Notes: generated from the sequence alone by a model not told the origin. A DNA stretch of 64,000 bases from Caulobacteraceae bacterium (GCA_947475465.1 CANJLK010000010.1:22454-86453), one strand, 5' to 3'. Positions 51,227 to 62,277 are shown, numbered from the stretch's first letter. Translations and numbers: made by a program.

Positions 51227-52912
51227 CTACACCCGCAGCACCGTGGTCTCGACCACGGGCCGGCGGCCCCAGATGCGTTGGCTGGCCTTCTTGATGACGC
51301 GGGAGATGGCGGCCTCGACCCGCTCATCATCGTCGGCGTCATCGCCCTTCAGGCGCTTCAACGCGTTCTCGGTTTCGTCGGCCAGCTCGTCCAGAACGTC
51401 GTCCAGGTGCGACTCGCTGTTGGTCGGAAGGCCGAGCGCCCGCACCTGCGGTCCGGAGACAATCCGGTTCTTGCCGTCCAGCACGACCGAAACCGCCAGC
51501 ATGCCGTTGAAGGCCGCATGGCGGCGCTCCCGCAGCGCGTCCCCGTTCTCGGCTGTCAGCATCCCGCCATCGACATAGAGCCGTCCGGCCGGGACCTCAT
51601 CGATGATCTCCGCGCGGCCCGGCGCCAGCCGCACCATGTCGCCGTTGCGGGGGGTGACCTGCTGGGGCACCTGCAGATCGCGGGCGAAGGCGGCGTGCTC
51701 CAGCAGATGGCGCCGCTCGCCATGGGTCGGCACGGATATGGTCGGCCTGGCCCAGGCGTACATCTCGGCCAGTTCGTCCCGGCAGGGGTGTCCCGAGACG
51801 TGGATCCCGGGGTGGTCGCGCTCGGTCATCAGCCGCACGCCGTTGCCGGCCAGCTTGTCCTGCAGGTTGCGGATCGGGATCTCGTTGCCGGGGATGACCC
51901 GGCTGGAGAAGATACAGCTGTCGTTGGCGCCCAACTTGACGTGCGGGTGCGTGCCGTCGGCGATCCGCGACAGGGCGGCCCGCTGTTCGCCCTGGCTGCC
52001 GGTGCACAGGTAGAGGATCTTGTCGGCCGGGAACTGCTTGGCCTCGTTGTCAGGGATGAACGGCTGCGTCCCCTTCATCAGTCCGACGGACTTGGCGGCC
52101 GAAGACATCCGGTGCATCGACCGGCCCACCAGGACCACCCGGCGTCCGCAGGCCTCCGCCGCCCGGATGATCGAATCCATCCGCGCCACGTTGGACGCGA
52201 AGCAGGCCACAGCCACCTTCCCCTTCAGCCCGCCGATCAGCGGGATCAGGGTGCGCCTGACATCGGCCTCGGACCCGGCGTGCCCGTCCACGAAAACGTT
52301 GGTGGAATCGCAGACCATGGCCAGGACGCCCTCGTCCCCCAGGCGGCGGATGGCGTCGGCGTCGGTGACGCCGCCCAGCAGGGGGTCGGGATCGATCTTC
52401 CAGTCACCGGTATGCAGGATGGTGCCCAGCGGCGTGCGGATCGCCAGGCCATTAGGTTCCGGGATCGAGTGGGTGAGCGTGATCAGCTCCAGGCTGAAGG
52501 GCCCGAGCTCGATGGTCCCGCCGAGCGGCACCTCGGTGATCGCGGCCTCTTCCAGCAGACCCTTTTCGCGCAGCTTTTCGCGCAGGATGAAGGCGGTGAA
52601 GGGCGTGGCGTAAATCGGCGCCTTGAACCTGGGCCAAAGCCAGGCCACCGCGCCGATGTGGTCTTCATGGGCGTGAGTCAGCACGATCCCCAGCAGCCTG
52701 TGAGCATTCGCCTCCATGAAGGTCGGGTCGGGCAGGATGACCTCCACGCCCGGCGTCGTCTGGTCGCCGAAGGTGATGCCCAGGTCGACAACGATCCACT
52801 TGCGGTCGTGCGGCGGGCCGAAGCCGTACAGGTTGAAGTTCATGCCGATTTCGTTCGACCCGCCGAGCGGCAGGAAGACGAGCTCGTCGTCCTTCTTGGC
52901 TTTGGAGGCCAT
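51227..52912 (-). CDS. rnj: Ribonuclease J
   Basis: This is a metallo-beta-lactamase/beta-CASP ribonuclease that trims and degrades RNA, including rRNA ends in alphaproteobacteria. The 561-residue protein has LTHAHEDHIGAVAWL (H-x-H-x-D-H zinc motif), LHTGDWKIDPDPL, and VCDSTNVFVDGHAGSE. It also has the beta-CASP segment VAVACFASNVARMDSIIRAA, the motif C-like IHVSGHPCRDELAEM, and SVPTHGERRHLLEHA. ATG 52912 overlaps the coaX stop by one base. The upstream open frame belongs to coaX sequence. Confidence 0.95.
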   Translation of the reverse strand: MASKAKKDDELVFLPLGGSNEIGMNFNLYGFGPPHDRKWIVVDLGITFGDQTTPGVEVILPDPTFMEANAHRLLGIVLTHAHEDHIGAVAWLWPRFKAPIYATPFTAFILREKLREKGLLEEAAITEVPLGGTIELGPFSLELITLTHSIPEPNGLAIRTPLGTILHTGDWKIDPDPLLGGVTDADAIRRLGDEGVLAMVCDSTNVFVDGHAGSEADVRRTLIPLIGGLKGKVAVACFASNVARMDSIIRAAEACGRRVVLVGRSMHRMSSAAKSVGLMKGTQPFIPDNEAKQFPADKILYLCTGSQGEQRAALSRIADGTHPHVKLGANDSCIFSSRVIPGNEIPIRNLQDKLAGNGVRLMTERDHPGIHVSGHPCRDELAEMYAWARPTISVPTHGERRHLLEHAAFARDLQVPQQVTPRNGDMVRLAPGRAEIIDEVPAGRLYVDGGMLTAENGDALRERRHAAFNGMLAVSVVLDGKNRIVSGPQVRALGLPTNSESHLDDVLDELADETENALKRLKGDDADDDERVEAAISRVIKKASQRIWGRRPVVETTVLRV

Positions 52913-53685
52913 CAGGACTTGGCCTGGTTGTGACGCCAGATCTCGAGCAGACCGCGGATGGTCAGGTCGGGGTCGAAGTGGTCGATGAGCATTGTGGCCC
53001 CGTGGAACAGTGACGCGACGCCGCCGGTGGCGACGACAGTGAGTTTTTCGGGCCGTTCGGCCTTGATGCGGGTGATCAGGCCCTCGATGAGACCGATATA
53101 CCCCCAGAAGACGCCGGATTGCATGGCGCCGACGGTATCGCTGCCGACCACCTTGGCGGGCCGCTGGATCGCCACCCGCGGCAGCTTGGCCGCCGCCTGG
53201 TGCAACGCCTCCATCGACAGGTTGATCCCCGGCGCAATCACCCCGCCCTCGAAGCCGCCGTCCGCCGCGATGACGTCGAAGGTGGTGGCGGTGCCGGAAT
53301 CGATCACGATCAGCGGGCCGGGATAGACCGCGTGGGCGCCCACCGCATTGACCAGCCGGTCCGCCCCGGCTTCCGACGGCTTGTCGATCCGCACCGGAAT
53401 GCCCAGATCGACATTTTCGCCGATCACCAGGGGCTCCACATGCAGGTAGCGCCGGGCGAGATTGCGCAGATTGAAGATCGACTGCGGCACGACGCTGGAG
53501 ATGATGCAGCCGTTGAAAACCCCCAACTGAAGCCCGGCCATGGCCAGAAGTTGAGAGAGCCAGACGGCGTACTCGTCGGCCGTGCGGCTGGAATCCGTGG
53601 CGGCGCGCCATTGCGCCGTCCACGCCTTGCCGTCGTGGACGGCGAACATGGTGTTGGTGTTGCCCTGCTCGATGGCCAGAAGCAT
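52912..53685 (-). CDS. coaX: Type III pantothenate kinase
   Basis: CoaX phosphorylates pantothenate, the first step of coenzyme A synthesis. The 257-residue ASKHA-fold protein has the N-terminal [18 protein letters not shown], the phosphate-binding [34 protein letters not shown], and [20 protein letters not shown]. The type III enzyme is insensitive to CoA feedback and replaces CoaA. It lies 3 bases after birA. Confidence 0.96.
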   Translation of the reverse strand: MLLAIEQGNTNTMFAVHDGKAWTAQWRAATDSSRTADEYAVWLSQLLAMAGLQLGVFNGCIISSVVPQSIFNLRNLARRYLHVEPLVIGENVDLGIPVRIDKPSEAGADRLVNAVGAHAVYPGPLIVIDSGTATTFDVIAADGGFEGGVIAPGINLSMEALHQAAAKLPRVAIQRPAKVVGSDTVGAMQSGVFWGYIGLIEGLITRIKAERPEKLTVVATGGVASLFHGATMLIDHFDPDLTIRGLLEIWRHNQAKS

Positions 53686-53688
53686 CGT

Positions 53689-54429
53689 TCAAGCCCCTCC
53701 GAAGAAGACGTCGCCCGCCGTTATGCGCTCAACCTCGCCGTCGTCCAGTCTCAGGCGAAGCGCGCCATCCGGGTCGAGGGCCTCCGCGACGCCGGAAACG
53801 GTGCGGTTAGGCAGGCGCGCCTCGCAGCGCTCTCCAAGGCCGTGCGCCCGATCGGTCCAGGCTCGGCCGATAGCGGTGAAACCTTGTGTCGCCCAGAGCC
53901 TACGCCAGACCTCGAACCTGGACGCCAGGACCTCAAGGGCGTCCAGCGGCTTTGGCGGAGGCGCGGCCATGTGCTCGGCCAGCGCTGTGGCGGGGCGGTC
54001 AATGTCGGTAGGCGCTTGGGCGAGGTTGACGCCGATTCCCACCGCCAGCCAGAGCCGGCCGTCGTGACGCGAACCCGACTCCACCAGGATACCAACCGCC
54101 TTCTTGCCGTGGACCAGCACGTCATTGGGCCATTTGAGACGCGCGGCGCCGGGGCCCAGGCAGGTTTCGGCGAGGTCCGCGGCGGCGAGCGCGGCCACGA
54201 AGCTAAGCTGGGCGGCCTCGGCAGGGGGCCGATCGGTTGTGGTCAGCAAGGTGGCGGCAAGGTTGCCGGTCTCGGTGGACCAGGCGCGGCCCCGGCGGCC
54301 GCGTCCAGCCGTCTGGCGCTCAGCGGTGATCCAGACGGGCCCCACCTCCCCGGATTCCGCCCGCCGGCGAGCCTCGGCATTAGTGGAATCGAGCTCTGCG
54401 TAGGTCTCGATCGGCGGATGGTCAGCCAA
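53689..54429 (-). CDS. birA: Biotin-[acetyl-CoA carboxylase] ligase
   Basis: It attaches biotin to the carboxyl carrier protein. The 246-residue protein is the short form without the N-terminal DNA-binding domain of E. coli BirA, so it is not a repressor. It has YAELDSTNAEARRRAES, the biotinyl-AMP loop ERQTAGRGRRGRAWST, LKWPNDVLVHGKKAVGILVE, and LAVGIGVNLAQAP. TTG 54429 is the best start, 4 bases after the nuoN stop; no ATG exists before the ligase core. Confidence 0.94.
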   Translation of the reverse strand: MADHPPIETYAELDSTNAEARRRAESGEVGPVWITAERQTAGRGRRGRAWSTETGNLAATLLTTTDRPPAEAAQLSFVAALAAADLAETCLGPGAARLKWPNDVLVHGKKAVGILVESGSRHDGRLWLAVGIGVNLAQAPTDIDRPATALAEHMAAPPPKPLDALEVLASRFEVWRRLWATQGFTAIGRAWTDRAHGLGERCEARLPNRTVSGVAEALDPDGALRLRLDDGEVERITAGDVFFGGA

Positions 54430-54433
54430 ATGC

Positions 54434-55864
54434 TTAGGCGAGGCCGAAGGCGTGGGCCGCGCGGCCGGCGGCGGGATAGAGCCAGATCAAGCCGATCAGA
54501 ACCAGCGGGAAGGAGAACAGCGCCAGCGCCAGGCCGATGGACTTGGCTTCCAGCGGCGGCTTGTCGGTGCCGCCCACGGAACCGTCGAACCACATCACCT
54601 TGATCAGGCGCAGGTAATAGAAGGCCGCCACGACTGAACCCACGAGGCCCAGCGTCGCCGCGATCCCGAAGCCCGCGCCGAGCGCCGCCTTGAAGACAAA
54701 CACCTTGGCCCAGAAGCCGGAGAACGGCGGCAGGCCCAGCGCCGAAAGCGAAAACGCCGTCATCGCCAGCGCAATGCCCGGCTGTTCCTTGAAGAGGCCG
54801 GCCATGTCCTCAATGGTTTCCATCGACTTGCCCTGCCGCGACAGCGCCGCAAGACAGGCGAAGAAGCCGGTCACGTCCACCATATAGAGGACCATGAAGG
54901 TCAGCATCGACTGGACGCCTTCGGCGTTGCCCGCGGCCAGGCCCAGTATGGCGTAGCCGACGTTGGCGATCGAGGAATAGGCCCACAGCCGCTTGAGGTT
55001 CTTCTGCGCCAGGCCCGCGAAGGCGCCTACCGCGATCGACATCAGGCCAAGGGCGATCAGCACCTGCTGCCACTGGGCGATGGCCCCGCCGAACCCCTCG
55101 GCCAGCAGGCGCGCGAATAGCACCATGGCGGCCAGCTTGGGCGCGGCGGCGAAGAAGGCCACGACCGGCGTCGGCGCGCCCTCATAGACGTCCGGCGTCC
55201 ACATGTGGAAGGGCGCGGCAGAGACCTTGAAGCCCAGGCCGCACATCAGGAACACCAGGCCGAAGAGCACGCCGGTGTGGGCACCGCCCTTCACCGCCAC
55301 CGCGATGTCACTGAACACGGTGGAGCCGGCGAAGCCGTAGACCAGGCTCGCGCCATAGAGCAGCAGCCCCGAGGAGAGCGCGCCCAGGACGAAGTACTTC
55401 AGGCCGGCTTCGGACGCCTTGGCGTTGTCGCGGTGCATGGCGGCCAGCACGTAGAGCGCCAGACTGTGCAACTCCACGCCGACATAGAGCGAGATCAGGT
55501 CGCCGGCCGCGGCCATCATGCCCATGCCGAGCGCCGCCAGCAGGATCAGCACCGGGAATTCGAAGTTGTGCACGCCCCGCCGCTCGAACCAGCGCTGGCC
55601 CAACGGAATGGCGAAGGCGCTGGCCACATAGATGGCGACCTGGGCGAAGGCCGAAGCATCGTCGGCGATCAGGCCGCCCGCGAAGCCGCGGCCTAGCGGG
55701 CCCGTGGCGGCAGCTGCCGCGGCGGCCAGCAGGACGAGAACCCCCGCCGCGCCGATGATCGCCGTGGCCTTGGGAGTAAAGGCGCCCCAGACCAGCAGCA
55801 CGAGGGCGCCGATGGCGAGGATGAGCTGCGGGTGGGCAAGCGCCAGGTCGGCGGAAAAGGTCAT
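54434..55864 (-). CDS. nuoN: NADH-quinone oxidoreductase subunit N
   Basis: This is a proton-pumping membrane subunit of complex I, related to Mrp antiporters. The 476-residue protein has about 14 helices. The family segments LISLYVGVELHSLALYVLAA (glutamate in helix 5), KYFVLGALSSGLLLYGASLV (lysine in helix 7) and AKLAAMVLF-like helices are visible. It follows nuoM after 6 bases and ends the complex I genes, and birA follows at once. Confidence 0.96.
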   Translation of the reverse strand: MTFSADLALAHPQLILAIGALVLLVWGAFTPKATAIIGAAGVLVLLAAAAAAATGPLGRGFAGGLIADDASAFAQVAIYVASAFAIPLGQRWFERRGVHNFEFPVLILLAALGMGMMAAAGDLISLYVGVELHSLALYVLAAMHRDNAKASEAGLKYFVLGALSSGLLLYGASLVYGFAGSTVFSDIAVAVKGGAHTGVLFGLVFLMCGLGFKVSAAPFHMWTPDVYEGAPTPVVAFFAAAPKLAAMVLFARLLAEGFGGAIAQWQQVLIALGLMSIAVGAFAGLAQKNLKRLWAYSSIANVGYAILGLAAGNAEGVQSMLTFMVLYMVDVTGFFACLAALSRQGKSMETIEDMAGLFKEQPGIALAMTAFSLSALGLPPFSGFWAKVFVFKAALGAGFGIAATLGLVGSVVAAFYYLRLIKVMWFDGSVGGTDKPPLEAKSIGLALALFSFPLVLIGLIWLYPAAGRAAHAFGLA

Positions 55865-55870
55865 GCGCGC

Positions 55871-57355
55871 TTAGCCCCCGATGGCCGCTTGGTAGGCCGC
55901 TACGAGATGGTCCACGGAGGCCTGGGTCAGGTTGAACACGGACGCCGGATAGACGCCCAGATAGAGGGTCGAGGCGATAAGCGGCGCGAAGATCGCGATC
56001 TCCCGCCAGTCGAGGTCGAGGATGTCGGAGAGCTTCGGGTTGGTGATCGTGCCGAAGATGACCGCCCGATAGAGGCTGAGCGCATAGACCGCCGACAGGA
56101 TCACGCCGGTGGCCGCCACGATCGCCGCCCAGGTGGAGACGCCGTAGGTCCCGGTCATGGTCAGGATCTCGCCGATGAACCCGGAGGTTCCCGGCAGGCC
56201 GACATTGCCCATGGTGAAGAGCATGAAGACCGCCGCATAGAGCGGCATGCGCGTGACCAGCCCGCCGTAAAAGGCGATCTCTCGAGTGTGCATCCGGTCG
56301 TAGACGACGCCGACGCAGAGGAACAGCGCCCCGGAGATGACCCCGTGGCTCAGCATCTGGAAGATCGCGCCCTGCTCGCCGGTGGCGTTGCCGGAGAAGA
56401 TGCCCATGGTCACGAAGCCCATGTGGGCGACCGACGAATAGGCGATCAGCTTCTTGATATCGGTCTGACGGAAGGCCACCAGCGAGGTGTAGACGACCGC
56501 GATCATGCTGAGCGCGAAGACCAGCGGCGTGAAGAGGTGCGAGGCGGCCGGGAACATCGGCAGGCAGAAGCGCATGAACCCATACCCGCCCATCTTCAGC
56601 AGGATGCCGGCCAGGAACACCGAGCCCGCCGTCGGCGCCTCGACGTGGGCGTCGGGCAGCCAGGTGTGGACCGGCCACATCGGCATCTTCACCGCGAAGG
56701 AAGCGAAGAAGGCCAGGAACAGCCAGGTCTGGATGGCCGGCGCGAAGTGGTGGGACATCAGTTCAGGGATTGAACTGGTGTGGGCCGTGGAGATCATGAA
56801 GAGGATCGCCGCCAGCATCAGGACGGAACCCAGCAGGGTGTAGAGGAAGAACTTGAAGGCTGCGTAGACGCGCCTGGCCCCGCCCCAGATGCCGATGATG
56901 AGGAACATCGGCACCAGGCCGAACTCGAAGAAAATGTAGAAGACGACGATGTCGAGGGCGCAGAACACGCCGGTGACGAGCGTCTCCAGCAGCAGGAAAG
57001 CGATCATGTATTCGAGCACGCGCTTGGTGATCGAATTCCAGGAGGCGGCGATGCAGATTGGCATCAGGAAGGTGGTCAAAAGCACGAACAGCACGCTGAT
57101 GCCGTCCACGCCCATCCGGTAGCTGAAGCCGGCGAACCAGGGCGCCTCCTCGACGAACTGGAAGCCGTTGTCGGCCGGGTTGAACTGCACGACCAGCAGC
57201 ACCGAGAGCGCGAAGGTCGCGAGCGTGGTGACCAGCGCGATCCATTTGGCCGAATTGACCGTTTTCGGATCATCGGCCCGGCCGAACAGCCGCAGCGCCA
57301 AGATGGCGGCGACGCCGACGATGGGCGCGTAGGTGATCAGGGAGAGAAGGGGCAT
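55871..57355 (-). CDS. nuoM: NADH-quinone oxidoreductase subunit M
   Basis: This is the second antiporter-like pumping subunit of complex I. The 494-residue protein has [40 protein letters not shown] (helix 5 glutamate), [20 protein letters not shown] (family signature), and [20 protein letters not shown]. The frame is open upstream into nuoL, but ATG 57355 has AGGGAGG 9 bases before it and the normal N-terminus [14 protein letters not shown]. Confidence 0.97.
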   Translation of the reverse strand: MPLLSLITYAPIVGVAAILALRLFGRADDPKTVNSAKWIALVTTLATFALSVLLVVQFNPADNGFQFVEEAPWFAGFSYRMGVDGISVLFVLLTTFLMPICIAASWNSITKRVLEYMIAFLLLETLVTGVFCALDIVVFYIFFEFGLVPMFLIIGIWGGARRVYAAFKFFLYTLLGSVLMLAAILFMISTAHTSSIPELMSHHFAPAIQTWLFLAFFASFAVKMPMWPVHTWLPDAHVEAPTAGSVFLAGILLKMGGYGFMRFCLPMFPAASHLFTPLVFALSMIAVVYTSLVAFRQTDIKKLIAYSSVAHMGFVTMGIFSGNATGEQGAIFQMLSHGVISGALFLCVGVVYDRMHTREIAFYGGLVTRMPLYAAVFMLFTMGNVGLPGTSGFIGEILTMTGTYGVSTWAAIVAATGVILSAVYALSLYRAVIFGTITNPKLSDILDLDWREIAIFAPLIASTLYLGVYPASVFNLTQASVDHLVAAYQAAIGG

Positions 57356-57369
57356 CTGTCCGGTCCTCC

Positions 57370-59460
57370 CTAAACGTTCCAGGCCCAGAGCGCGTAGGAG
57401 AGGATCGCGGCGACCCCCACCAGCATCACGAAGGCGTAGTGGTAGAGGAAGCCGGTCTGGAACCGCCCTGCCCCCTTGCCGATCTGCAGCGAGACGGCGG
57501 AGACGCCATCGGGACCCAGGCCGTCGATGATCTTCTGATCGCCGCCCTTCCAGAACAGGTCGCCCAGGAACTTCGCCAGGCGCACGAAGGTCGCCTGATA
57601 CAACTCGTCGAAGAACCACTTGTTGTAGAAGAACACATAGAGCGGCCCGTTCTGGGCGGCGAGCTTCGCGCCCAGGCCAGGCTTCAGGAGGTAGACATAG
57701 GCCGCGATCAGCAGTCCGATCACGCCGGCGATCAGAGGAGCCTGCTCGATCAGCAGGGGCAACTCATGCTCGGCCAGCACGTGGTTGCCCGCGCCTGTGA
57801 AGATCGCGCCCTTCCAGAACTCGATCTGCTCTGCCCCAATGAACTTTTCGTGGAAGGCGAAGCCCGCGAAGATAGCGCCCAGGGACAGCAGGATCAGCGG
57901 TAGGCGCATGGTCCAGGGGCTCTCGTGCGGCAGGTGGCCGTGTTCGCCGTGGTCCGGCTCCGAATGGGTCTCCGCGTGGGCGGCGTCGGCATGAGCGTGC
58001 GTGTCGTCATGCGCCCCGTCGTGGGCGTGGTCGCGATTATGCCAGTGATGTTCGAGGTCCTCCGACGTCCAGCGGGCCTTGCCATTGAAGGTGAAGAAGG
58101 CCACCCGCCAGGAGTAGAACGCGGTCAGCAGAGCCACGAACACGCCGACGACAAAGGCGAAATAGCCAAGCGGATCGCCCGCCAGGCCGGCGGCATAGGC
58201 CGCGTGGATGATCGAGTCCTTCGAGTAGAAGCCGGCGAACCCGATCTCCAGACCGGGAATTCCCAGGCCAGTGATGGCGATGGTGCCGAAGGTCATCACC
58301 CAGAAGGTCACCGGCAGATACTTCGCCAGCCCGCCGTAGCGTCGCATGTCCTGCTCGTGGGCCATGGCATGAATGACCGAGCCTGCGCCCAGGAACAGCA
58401 GCGCCTTGAAGAAGGCGTGGGTGAAGAGGTGGAACATGCTGGCCTGGTAAGCCCCGACACCCGCGGCCATGAACATGTAACCAAGCTGCGAGCAGGTCGA
58501 ATAGGCGATGACCCGCTTGATGTCGTTCTGGGTCATGCCGACCGTGGCGGCGAACAGCGAGGTGATCGCGCCGATGATGACGACGATGTGCTTGGCGACC
58601 GGCGCGTATTCGAACATCGGCGACAGCAGGCAGACCATGTAGACGCCGGCGGTGACCATCGTGGCCGCGTGGATCAGGGCCGAGACAGGCGTCGGGCCTT
58701 CCATGGCGTCCGGCAGCCAGGTGTGCAGGAAGAACTGCGCCGACTTGCCCATGGCGCCCACGAACAGCAGGGCGCAGGCCAGGTCCATCAGCCGCCAGTG
58801 CTGGCCGGCGAACAGCCAGCTGTCGTTGGCGTGGGCCGCGACCAGGGGGAAGATCTCGGCGAACTGGATCGTGTGCAGCGACCAGAAGACCGTCATGATC
58901 CCGAGCGCGAAGCCGAAATCGCCGACGCGGTTGACCACGAACGCCTTGATCGAGGCGGCGTTGGCGGTGGGCTTGTGGTGCCAGAACCCGATCAGGAGGT
59001 AGGAGGCGAGGCCCACGCCTTCCCAGCCGAAGAACAGCTGCATGAAGTCGGCCGCGCTGATCAGCGCCAGCATGGCGAAGGTGAAAAGCGACAGGTAGGC
59101 GAAGAACCGGGGCCTCGCCGGATCCTCGGCCATGTAGCCCCAGCTGTAGAGGTGAACGAGGCTGGAGACCGTGGTCACCACCACCAGCATCACCGCCGAA
59201 AGCCCATCCAGTCGGAACGACCAGTTGGAGATGAAGTCGCCCACCTGGATGAACGGCAGGTAGGTGAGCGTGAAGGGCTCAAGCCCGCCCCAGGTCCAGC
59301 TGGAGAACACCACCCACGACAGGACCGCGGACAGCATCAGGAAGCCGGTGGTGACGGCCATGGACACCGTGTCGCCCAGCTTCTTACCGAACAGGCCGGC
59401 GGTCAGCGCGCCGACCAGCGGCCCGAACAGGATGACGGTGACGAGGAGCTTGGGGTCCAT
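57370..59460 (-). CDS. nuoL: NADH-quinone oxidoreductase subunit L
   Basis: This is the distal pumping subunit of complex I with the long lateral helix. The 696-residue protein has [58 protein letters not shown], and [20 protein letters not shown]. Between helices near residues 468-510 lies a very His-rich polar loop (14 His in about 42 residues). The C-terminal part keeps the terminal helix. It lies 3 bases after nuoK. Confidence 0.97.
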   Translation of the reverse strand: MDPKLLVTVILFGPLVGALTAGLFGKKLGDTVSMAVTTGFLMLSAVLSWVVFSSWTWGGLEPFTLTYLPFIQVGDFISNWSFRLDGLSAVMLVVVTTVSSLVHLYSWGYMAEDPARPRFFAYLSLFTFAMLALISAADFMQLFFGWEGVGLASYLLIGFWHHKPTANAASIKAFVVNRVGDFGFALGIMTVFWSLHTIQFAEIFPLVAAHANDSWLFAGQHWRLMDLACALLFVGAMGKSAQFFLHTWLPDAMEGPTPVSALIHAATMVTAGVYMVCLLSPMFEYAPVAKHIVVIIGAITSLFAATVGMTQNDIKRVIAYSTCSQLGYMFMAAGVGAYQASMFHLFTHAFFKALLFLGAGSVIHAMAHEQDMRRYGGLAKYLPVTFWVMTFGTIAITGLGIPGLEIGFAGFYSKDSIIHAAYAAGLAGDPLGYFAFVVGVFVALLTAFYSWRVAFFTFNGKARWTSEDLEHHWHNRDHAHDGAHDDTHAHADAAHAETHSEPDHGEHGHLPHESPWTMRLPLILLSLGAIFAGFAFHEKFIGAEQIEFWKGAIFTGAGNHVLAEHELPLLIEQAPLIAGVIGLLIAAYVYLLKPGLGAKLAAQNGPLYVFFYNKWFFDELYQATFVRLAKFLGDLFWKGGDQKIIDGLGPDGVSAVSLQIGKGAGRFQTGFLYHYAFVMLVGVAAILSYALWAWNV

Positions 59461-59463
59461 GCC

Positions 59464-59775
59464 TCAGCCCTTCATCATCGAGGCGTCGTCCACAGCGATG
59501 TCGCCGCGGTTACGGAAGAAGGTCACCAGGATCGCCAGGCCGACGGCGGCCTCCGCGGCGGCCACGGTGAGCACGAACATGGCGAAGATCTGCCCGACCA
59601 CATTGCCGAGGTAGACCGAGAACGACACCAGGTTGATGTTCACCGCCAGCAGGATGAGCTCGATCGACATCAGGATGACGATGATGTTCTTGCGGTTCAC
59701 GAAGATGCCGAACACCCCGATCGTGAACAGGATGGCGGCGACCGCCAGGTAGTGGGGAAGCCCGATGTCGGTCAT
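59464..59775 (-). CDS. nuoK: NADH-quinone oxidoreductase subunit K
   Basis: This is a small membrane subunit of complex I between the antiporter-like subunits and NuoJ. The 103-residue protein has three helices. The conserved glutamates lie in [20 protein letters not shown] and in [20 protein letters not shown]. It overlaps the nuoJ stop by 4 bases. Its length and helix pattern are normal. Confidence 0.97.
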   Translation of the reverse strand: MTDIGLPHYLAVAAILFTIGVFGIFVNRKNIIVILMSIELILLAVNINLVSFSVYLGNVVGQIFAMFVLTVAAAEAAVGLAILVTFFRNRGDIAVDDASMMKG

Positions 59776-60401
59776 GCGTCGATCCCTTCGCCGGGCTTGG
59801 GCGAAACCATGCGCATGCCGGTCTTCGGCGTGCGCAGCACCTGGTCCATGATCACCTGGCGCCGCACGCCCGGCTTGTGGCGGAGCGTCAGCACAATGGC
59901 CCCGATCATCGCCACCAGCAGGACCATGCCGGCCGCCTGGAAGAAATAGACGTAGTTCGTATAGAGCACCCGGCCGATCGCCTCGGCGTTGGTCACGTCC
60001 GGCGCGGCGCCCGCGCCGCGGGCCATCGGGATCTCGTTCAGCTTCGCGGCGCCCCGGGTGGCGACCGTGGTCGAGACCATCACCATCTCTACCGCCAGGC
60101 CGCCCGCGATCAGCCCACCCAGCGGCATGTACCGCGCGAACCCTTGGCGCAGCGCGGCGAAGTCGACGTCCAGCATCATCACCACGAACAGGAAGAGCAC
60201 CGCGACGGCGCCGACGTAGACCACCACCAGCAACATCGCCAGGAACTCGGCTCCAAGCAGCACGAAGAGACCCGCCGCCGAGAAGAAGGCGGCGATCAGG
60301 AACAGCACCGAGTGCACGGGGTTCTTCGACGAGACCACGGCCACGGCCGAGATCAGCGTCACCGCCGCCATCAGGTAGAATGCGATCGCCTGGAGAAGCA
60401 T
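59772..60401 (-). CDS. nuoJ: NADH-quinone oxidoreductase subunit J
   Basis: This is a membrane subunit of complex I near the quinone-binding arm. The 209-residue protein has five helices with [40 protein letters not shown], and [11 protein letters not shown]. The C-terminal end has [21 protein letters not shown] 97-base gap with a hairpin separates it from nuoI, the widest gap within the nuo genes here. Confidence 0.97.
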   Translation of the reverse strand: MLLQAIAFYLMAAVTLISAVAVVSSKNPVHSVLFLIAAFFSAAGLFVLLGAEFLAMLLVVVYVGAVAVLFLFVVMMLDVDFAALRQGFARYMPLGGLIAGGLAVEMVMVSTTVATRGAAKLNEIPMARGAGAAPDVTNAEAIGRVLYTNYVYFFQAAGMVLLVAMIGAIVLTLRHKPGVRRQVIMDQVLRTPKTGMRMVSPKPGEGIDA

Positions 60402-60470
60402 CCGGCTGGTCTAAACCCCTCGAAATCTCTTGGTCCGTGATCCGGCCGAAACCGGGTGAAGCGTCAGTTT

Positions 60471-60494
60471 GGCGGCGCCTGGAATCGCGCCGCC
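60471..60494 (-). other. Hairpin between nuoI and nuoJ
   Basis: GGCGGCGC (60471-60478) pairs with GCGCCGCC (60487-60494) around an 8-base loop. On the reverse strand it begins 5 bases after the nuoI stop. No T run follows. It may tune the relative amount of the nuoJ-N message or protect the nuoI message end. Confidence 0.45.
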
Positions 60495-60498
60495 GGTC

Positions 60499-60990
60499 TT
60501 ATCGGTACGGTGCGTCCAGTTCCAGATTCTTCGCGATTTCCCGCTCCCAGCGGTCGCCGTTATCCAGCAGCCGGGCCTTGTCGTAGTAGAGTTCCTCGCG
60601 GGTCTCGACGGCGAACTCGATGTTCGGTCCCTCGACGATGGCGTCCACCGGGCAGGCCTCCTGACACAGGCCGCAGTAGATGCACTTGACCATGTCGATG
60701 TCATAGCGGGTCGTGCGCCGGCTGCCGTCGGCCCGGGGCTCGGCCTCGATGGTGATGGCCTGGGCCGGGCAGATCGCCTCGCACAGCTTGCAGGCGATGC
60801 AGCGTTCCTCGCCGTTGGGATAGCGGCGCAGCGCGTGTTCGCCGCGGAACCTGGGGCTCTGCGGGTTGCGCTCGTTGGGATAGATGACGGTCGCCTTGGG
60901 GCGGACCATGTACTTCAGGCCCAGGCCAAGCGCGCCGGCGAAGTCCATCAGCGCCGCGCCCTTCATCGCCTGTCCGATACGCGCAAACAT
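60499..60990 (-). CDS. nuoI: NADH-quinone oxidoreductase subunit I
   Basis: This peripheral-arm subunit holds two [4Fe-4S] clusters (N6a and N6b) that pass electrons to NuoB. The 163-residue protein has the two cluster motifs [18 protein letters not shown] and [18 protein letters not shown], and the conserved [20 protein letters not shown] 60990 gives the family N-terminus ([11 protein letters not shown]); the in-frame open part upstream belongs to the small lipoprotein gene region. Confidence 0.97.
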   Translation of the reverse strand: MFARIGQAMKGAALMDFAGALGLGLKYMVRPKATVIYPNERNPQSPRFRGEHALRRYPNGEERCIACKLCEAICPAQAITIEAEPRADGSRRTTRYDIDMVKCIYCGLCQEACPVDAIVEGPNIEFAVETREELYYDKARLLDNGDRWEREIAKNLELDAPYR

Positions 60991-60991
60991 C

Positions 60992-61186
60992 TCAGGTCCC
61001 CTTACACGTATAGGCGTCGATCTCGCGCGCATTGCCCTGGTCCTTCAGGACCAGCTGGCCGCCCCGCGCCGCGCAGGTTTGCTGCGCGGCTTTCAGCGTG
61101 TCGTAGTTCGCGACCCCGCCGTCGGGCGCCATGTCGGCGCAGGCGCTGAGACCCAGCGCCGCGATGAGGGCGATCACCGGCTTCAT
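60992..61186 (-). CDS. Small lipoprotein within the complex I operon
   Basis: This is a 64-residue protein of unknown function, [20 protein letters not shown] at the start. The lipobox LSAC places the lipidated cysteine near residue 16, so export and anchoring are likely. The mature part has two further cysteines (QQTCAARGG and DAYTCKGT) that could form a disulfide. It overlaps the nuoH stop by ATGA, and its own stop lies one base before the nuoI start, so it is translated with the complex I genes. Confidence 0.85.
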   Translation of the reverse strand: MKPVIALIAALGLSACADMAPDGGVANYDTLKAAQQTCAARGGQLVLKDQGNAREIDAYTCKGT

Positions 61187-62274
61187 GCCGCCACCGGTCC
61201 GAAAACCCGCCACGCCGCCACCAGGGCCACGGCCACCAGAGAAGTGGGCAGGAAGACCTTCCAGCCCAGGCGCATCAGCTGGTCGTAGCGGTAACGCGGC
61301 ACCACCGCGCGGACCATGGCGTTCGAGAACAGCACGAACATGGTCTTGAGCATCAGCATGACGAGCCCGTGCAGGCTGGCCAGCCACGACCAGGGCGTTC
61401 CCGCCAGGTGATCGAGATAGTGGGTCGGCCAAGGCGCCTGCCAGCCCCCCAGGAACAGCACCGCCATCAGGCCGGACATCAGCAGGATGTTCGACATCTC
61501 GGCGAGATAGAACAGCAGGTAGGGCGTGGAGCCGTATTCCACCGCATAGCCGGCCACCAGTTCGGACTCGGCTTCGGGAAGGTCGAAGGGTGGACGGTTG
61601 GTCTCGGCCAGGCCCGAGATGAAGAAGATCATCCCCATCGGGATCATCACCAGCGCCAGCGGCAGGTTCTTCAGCCCGCCGCCGCCCAGGATGTTCCAGT
61701 GCCAGAACCCGCCGGCCTGAAGCTCGACGATCCGGGGCAGGCTCATGGAATTGGACAGCAGGATGACCGTGATGATCACGAAGCCGATGGAGACCTCGTA
61801 GCTGACCATCTGCGCGGCCGAGCGCAGCGCGCCCAGGAACGGGTACTTCGAGTTCGACGCCCAGCCGCCCATGATGATGCCGTAGACGCCCATGGACGAG
61901 ACGGCGAAGAGGTAGAGGACGCCGACGTTGATGTTGGCGACCACCCAGCCCGGCCCGAACGGAATCGCGGCCCAGGAGGCGATGGCCAGCGTCACGCTGA
62001 TCAAGGGCGCCAGCAGGAAGACAACCTTGTCCGCGCCGGCCGGAATGATCAGTTCCTTGACCAGGAACTTGCCCAGGTCGGCGAAGGACTGCAGCAGGCC
62101 GAAGGGGCCGACAACATTGGGCCCTTTGCGCATCTGGACGCCGGCGAAGATCTTGCGGTCGCCGTAGATCATGAAGGCCACGGTGAGCAGCAGCACGACG
62201 GTCACCAGAAGGATCTGGCCCAGCGTCAGCAGGGTCCAGGCGATCGGGTTCGCCCAAAGTGAGGTGAGGATCAT
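61183..62274 (-). CDS. nuoH: NADH-quinone oxidoreductase subunit H
   Basis: This membrane subunit forms much of the quinone cavity of complex I. The 363-residue protein has [20 protein letters not shown] with [40 protein letters not shown] (acidic quinone loop) and [20 protein letters not shown]. About nine helices are seen. It starts 3 bases after the nuoG stop and ends in an ATGA overlap with the small lipoprotein gene. Confidence 0.97.
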   Translation of the reverse strand: MILTSLWANPIAWTLLTLGQILLVTVVLLLTVAFMIYGDRKIFAGVQMRKGPNVVGPFGLLQSFADLGKFLVKELIIPAGADKVVFLLAPLISVTLAIASWAAIPFGPGWVVANINVGVLYLFAVSSMGVYGIIMGGWASNSKYPFLGALRSAAQMVSYEVSIGFVIITVILLSNSMSLPRIVELQAGGFWHWNILGGGGLKNLPLALVMIPMGMIFFISGLAETNRPPFDLPEAESELVAGYAVEYGSTPYLLFYLAEMSNILLMSGLMAVLFLGGWQAPWPTHYLDHLAGTPWSWLASLHGLVMLMLKTMFVLFSNAMVRAVVPRYRYDQLMRLGWKVFLPTSLVAVALVAAWRVFGPVAA

Positions 62275-62277
62275 CCC

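Noticed and set aside
51227..53692. 821-codon frame suggesting a fusion upstream of RNase J
   Set aside because: The part above 52912 is a shadow frame of coaX. RNase J has its normal start at ATG 52912 with a TGATG overlap.
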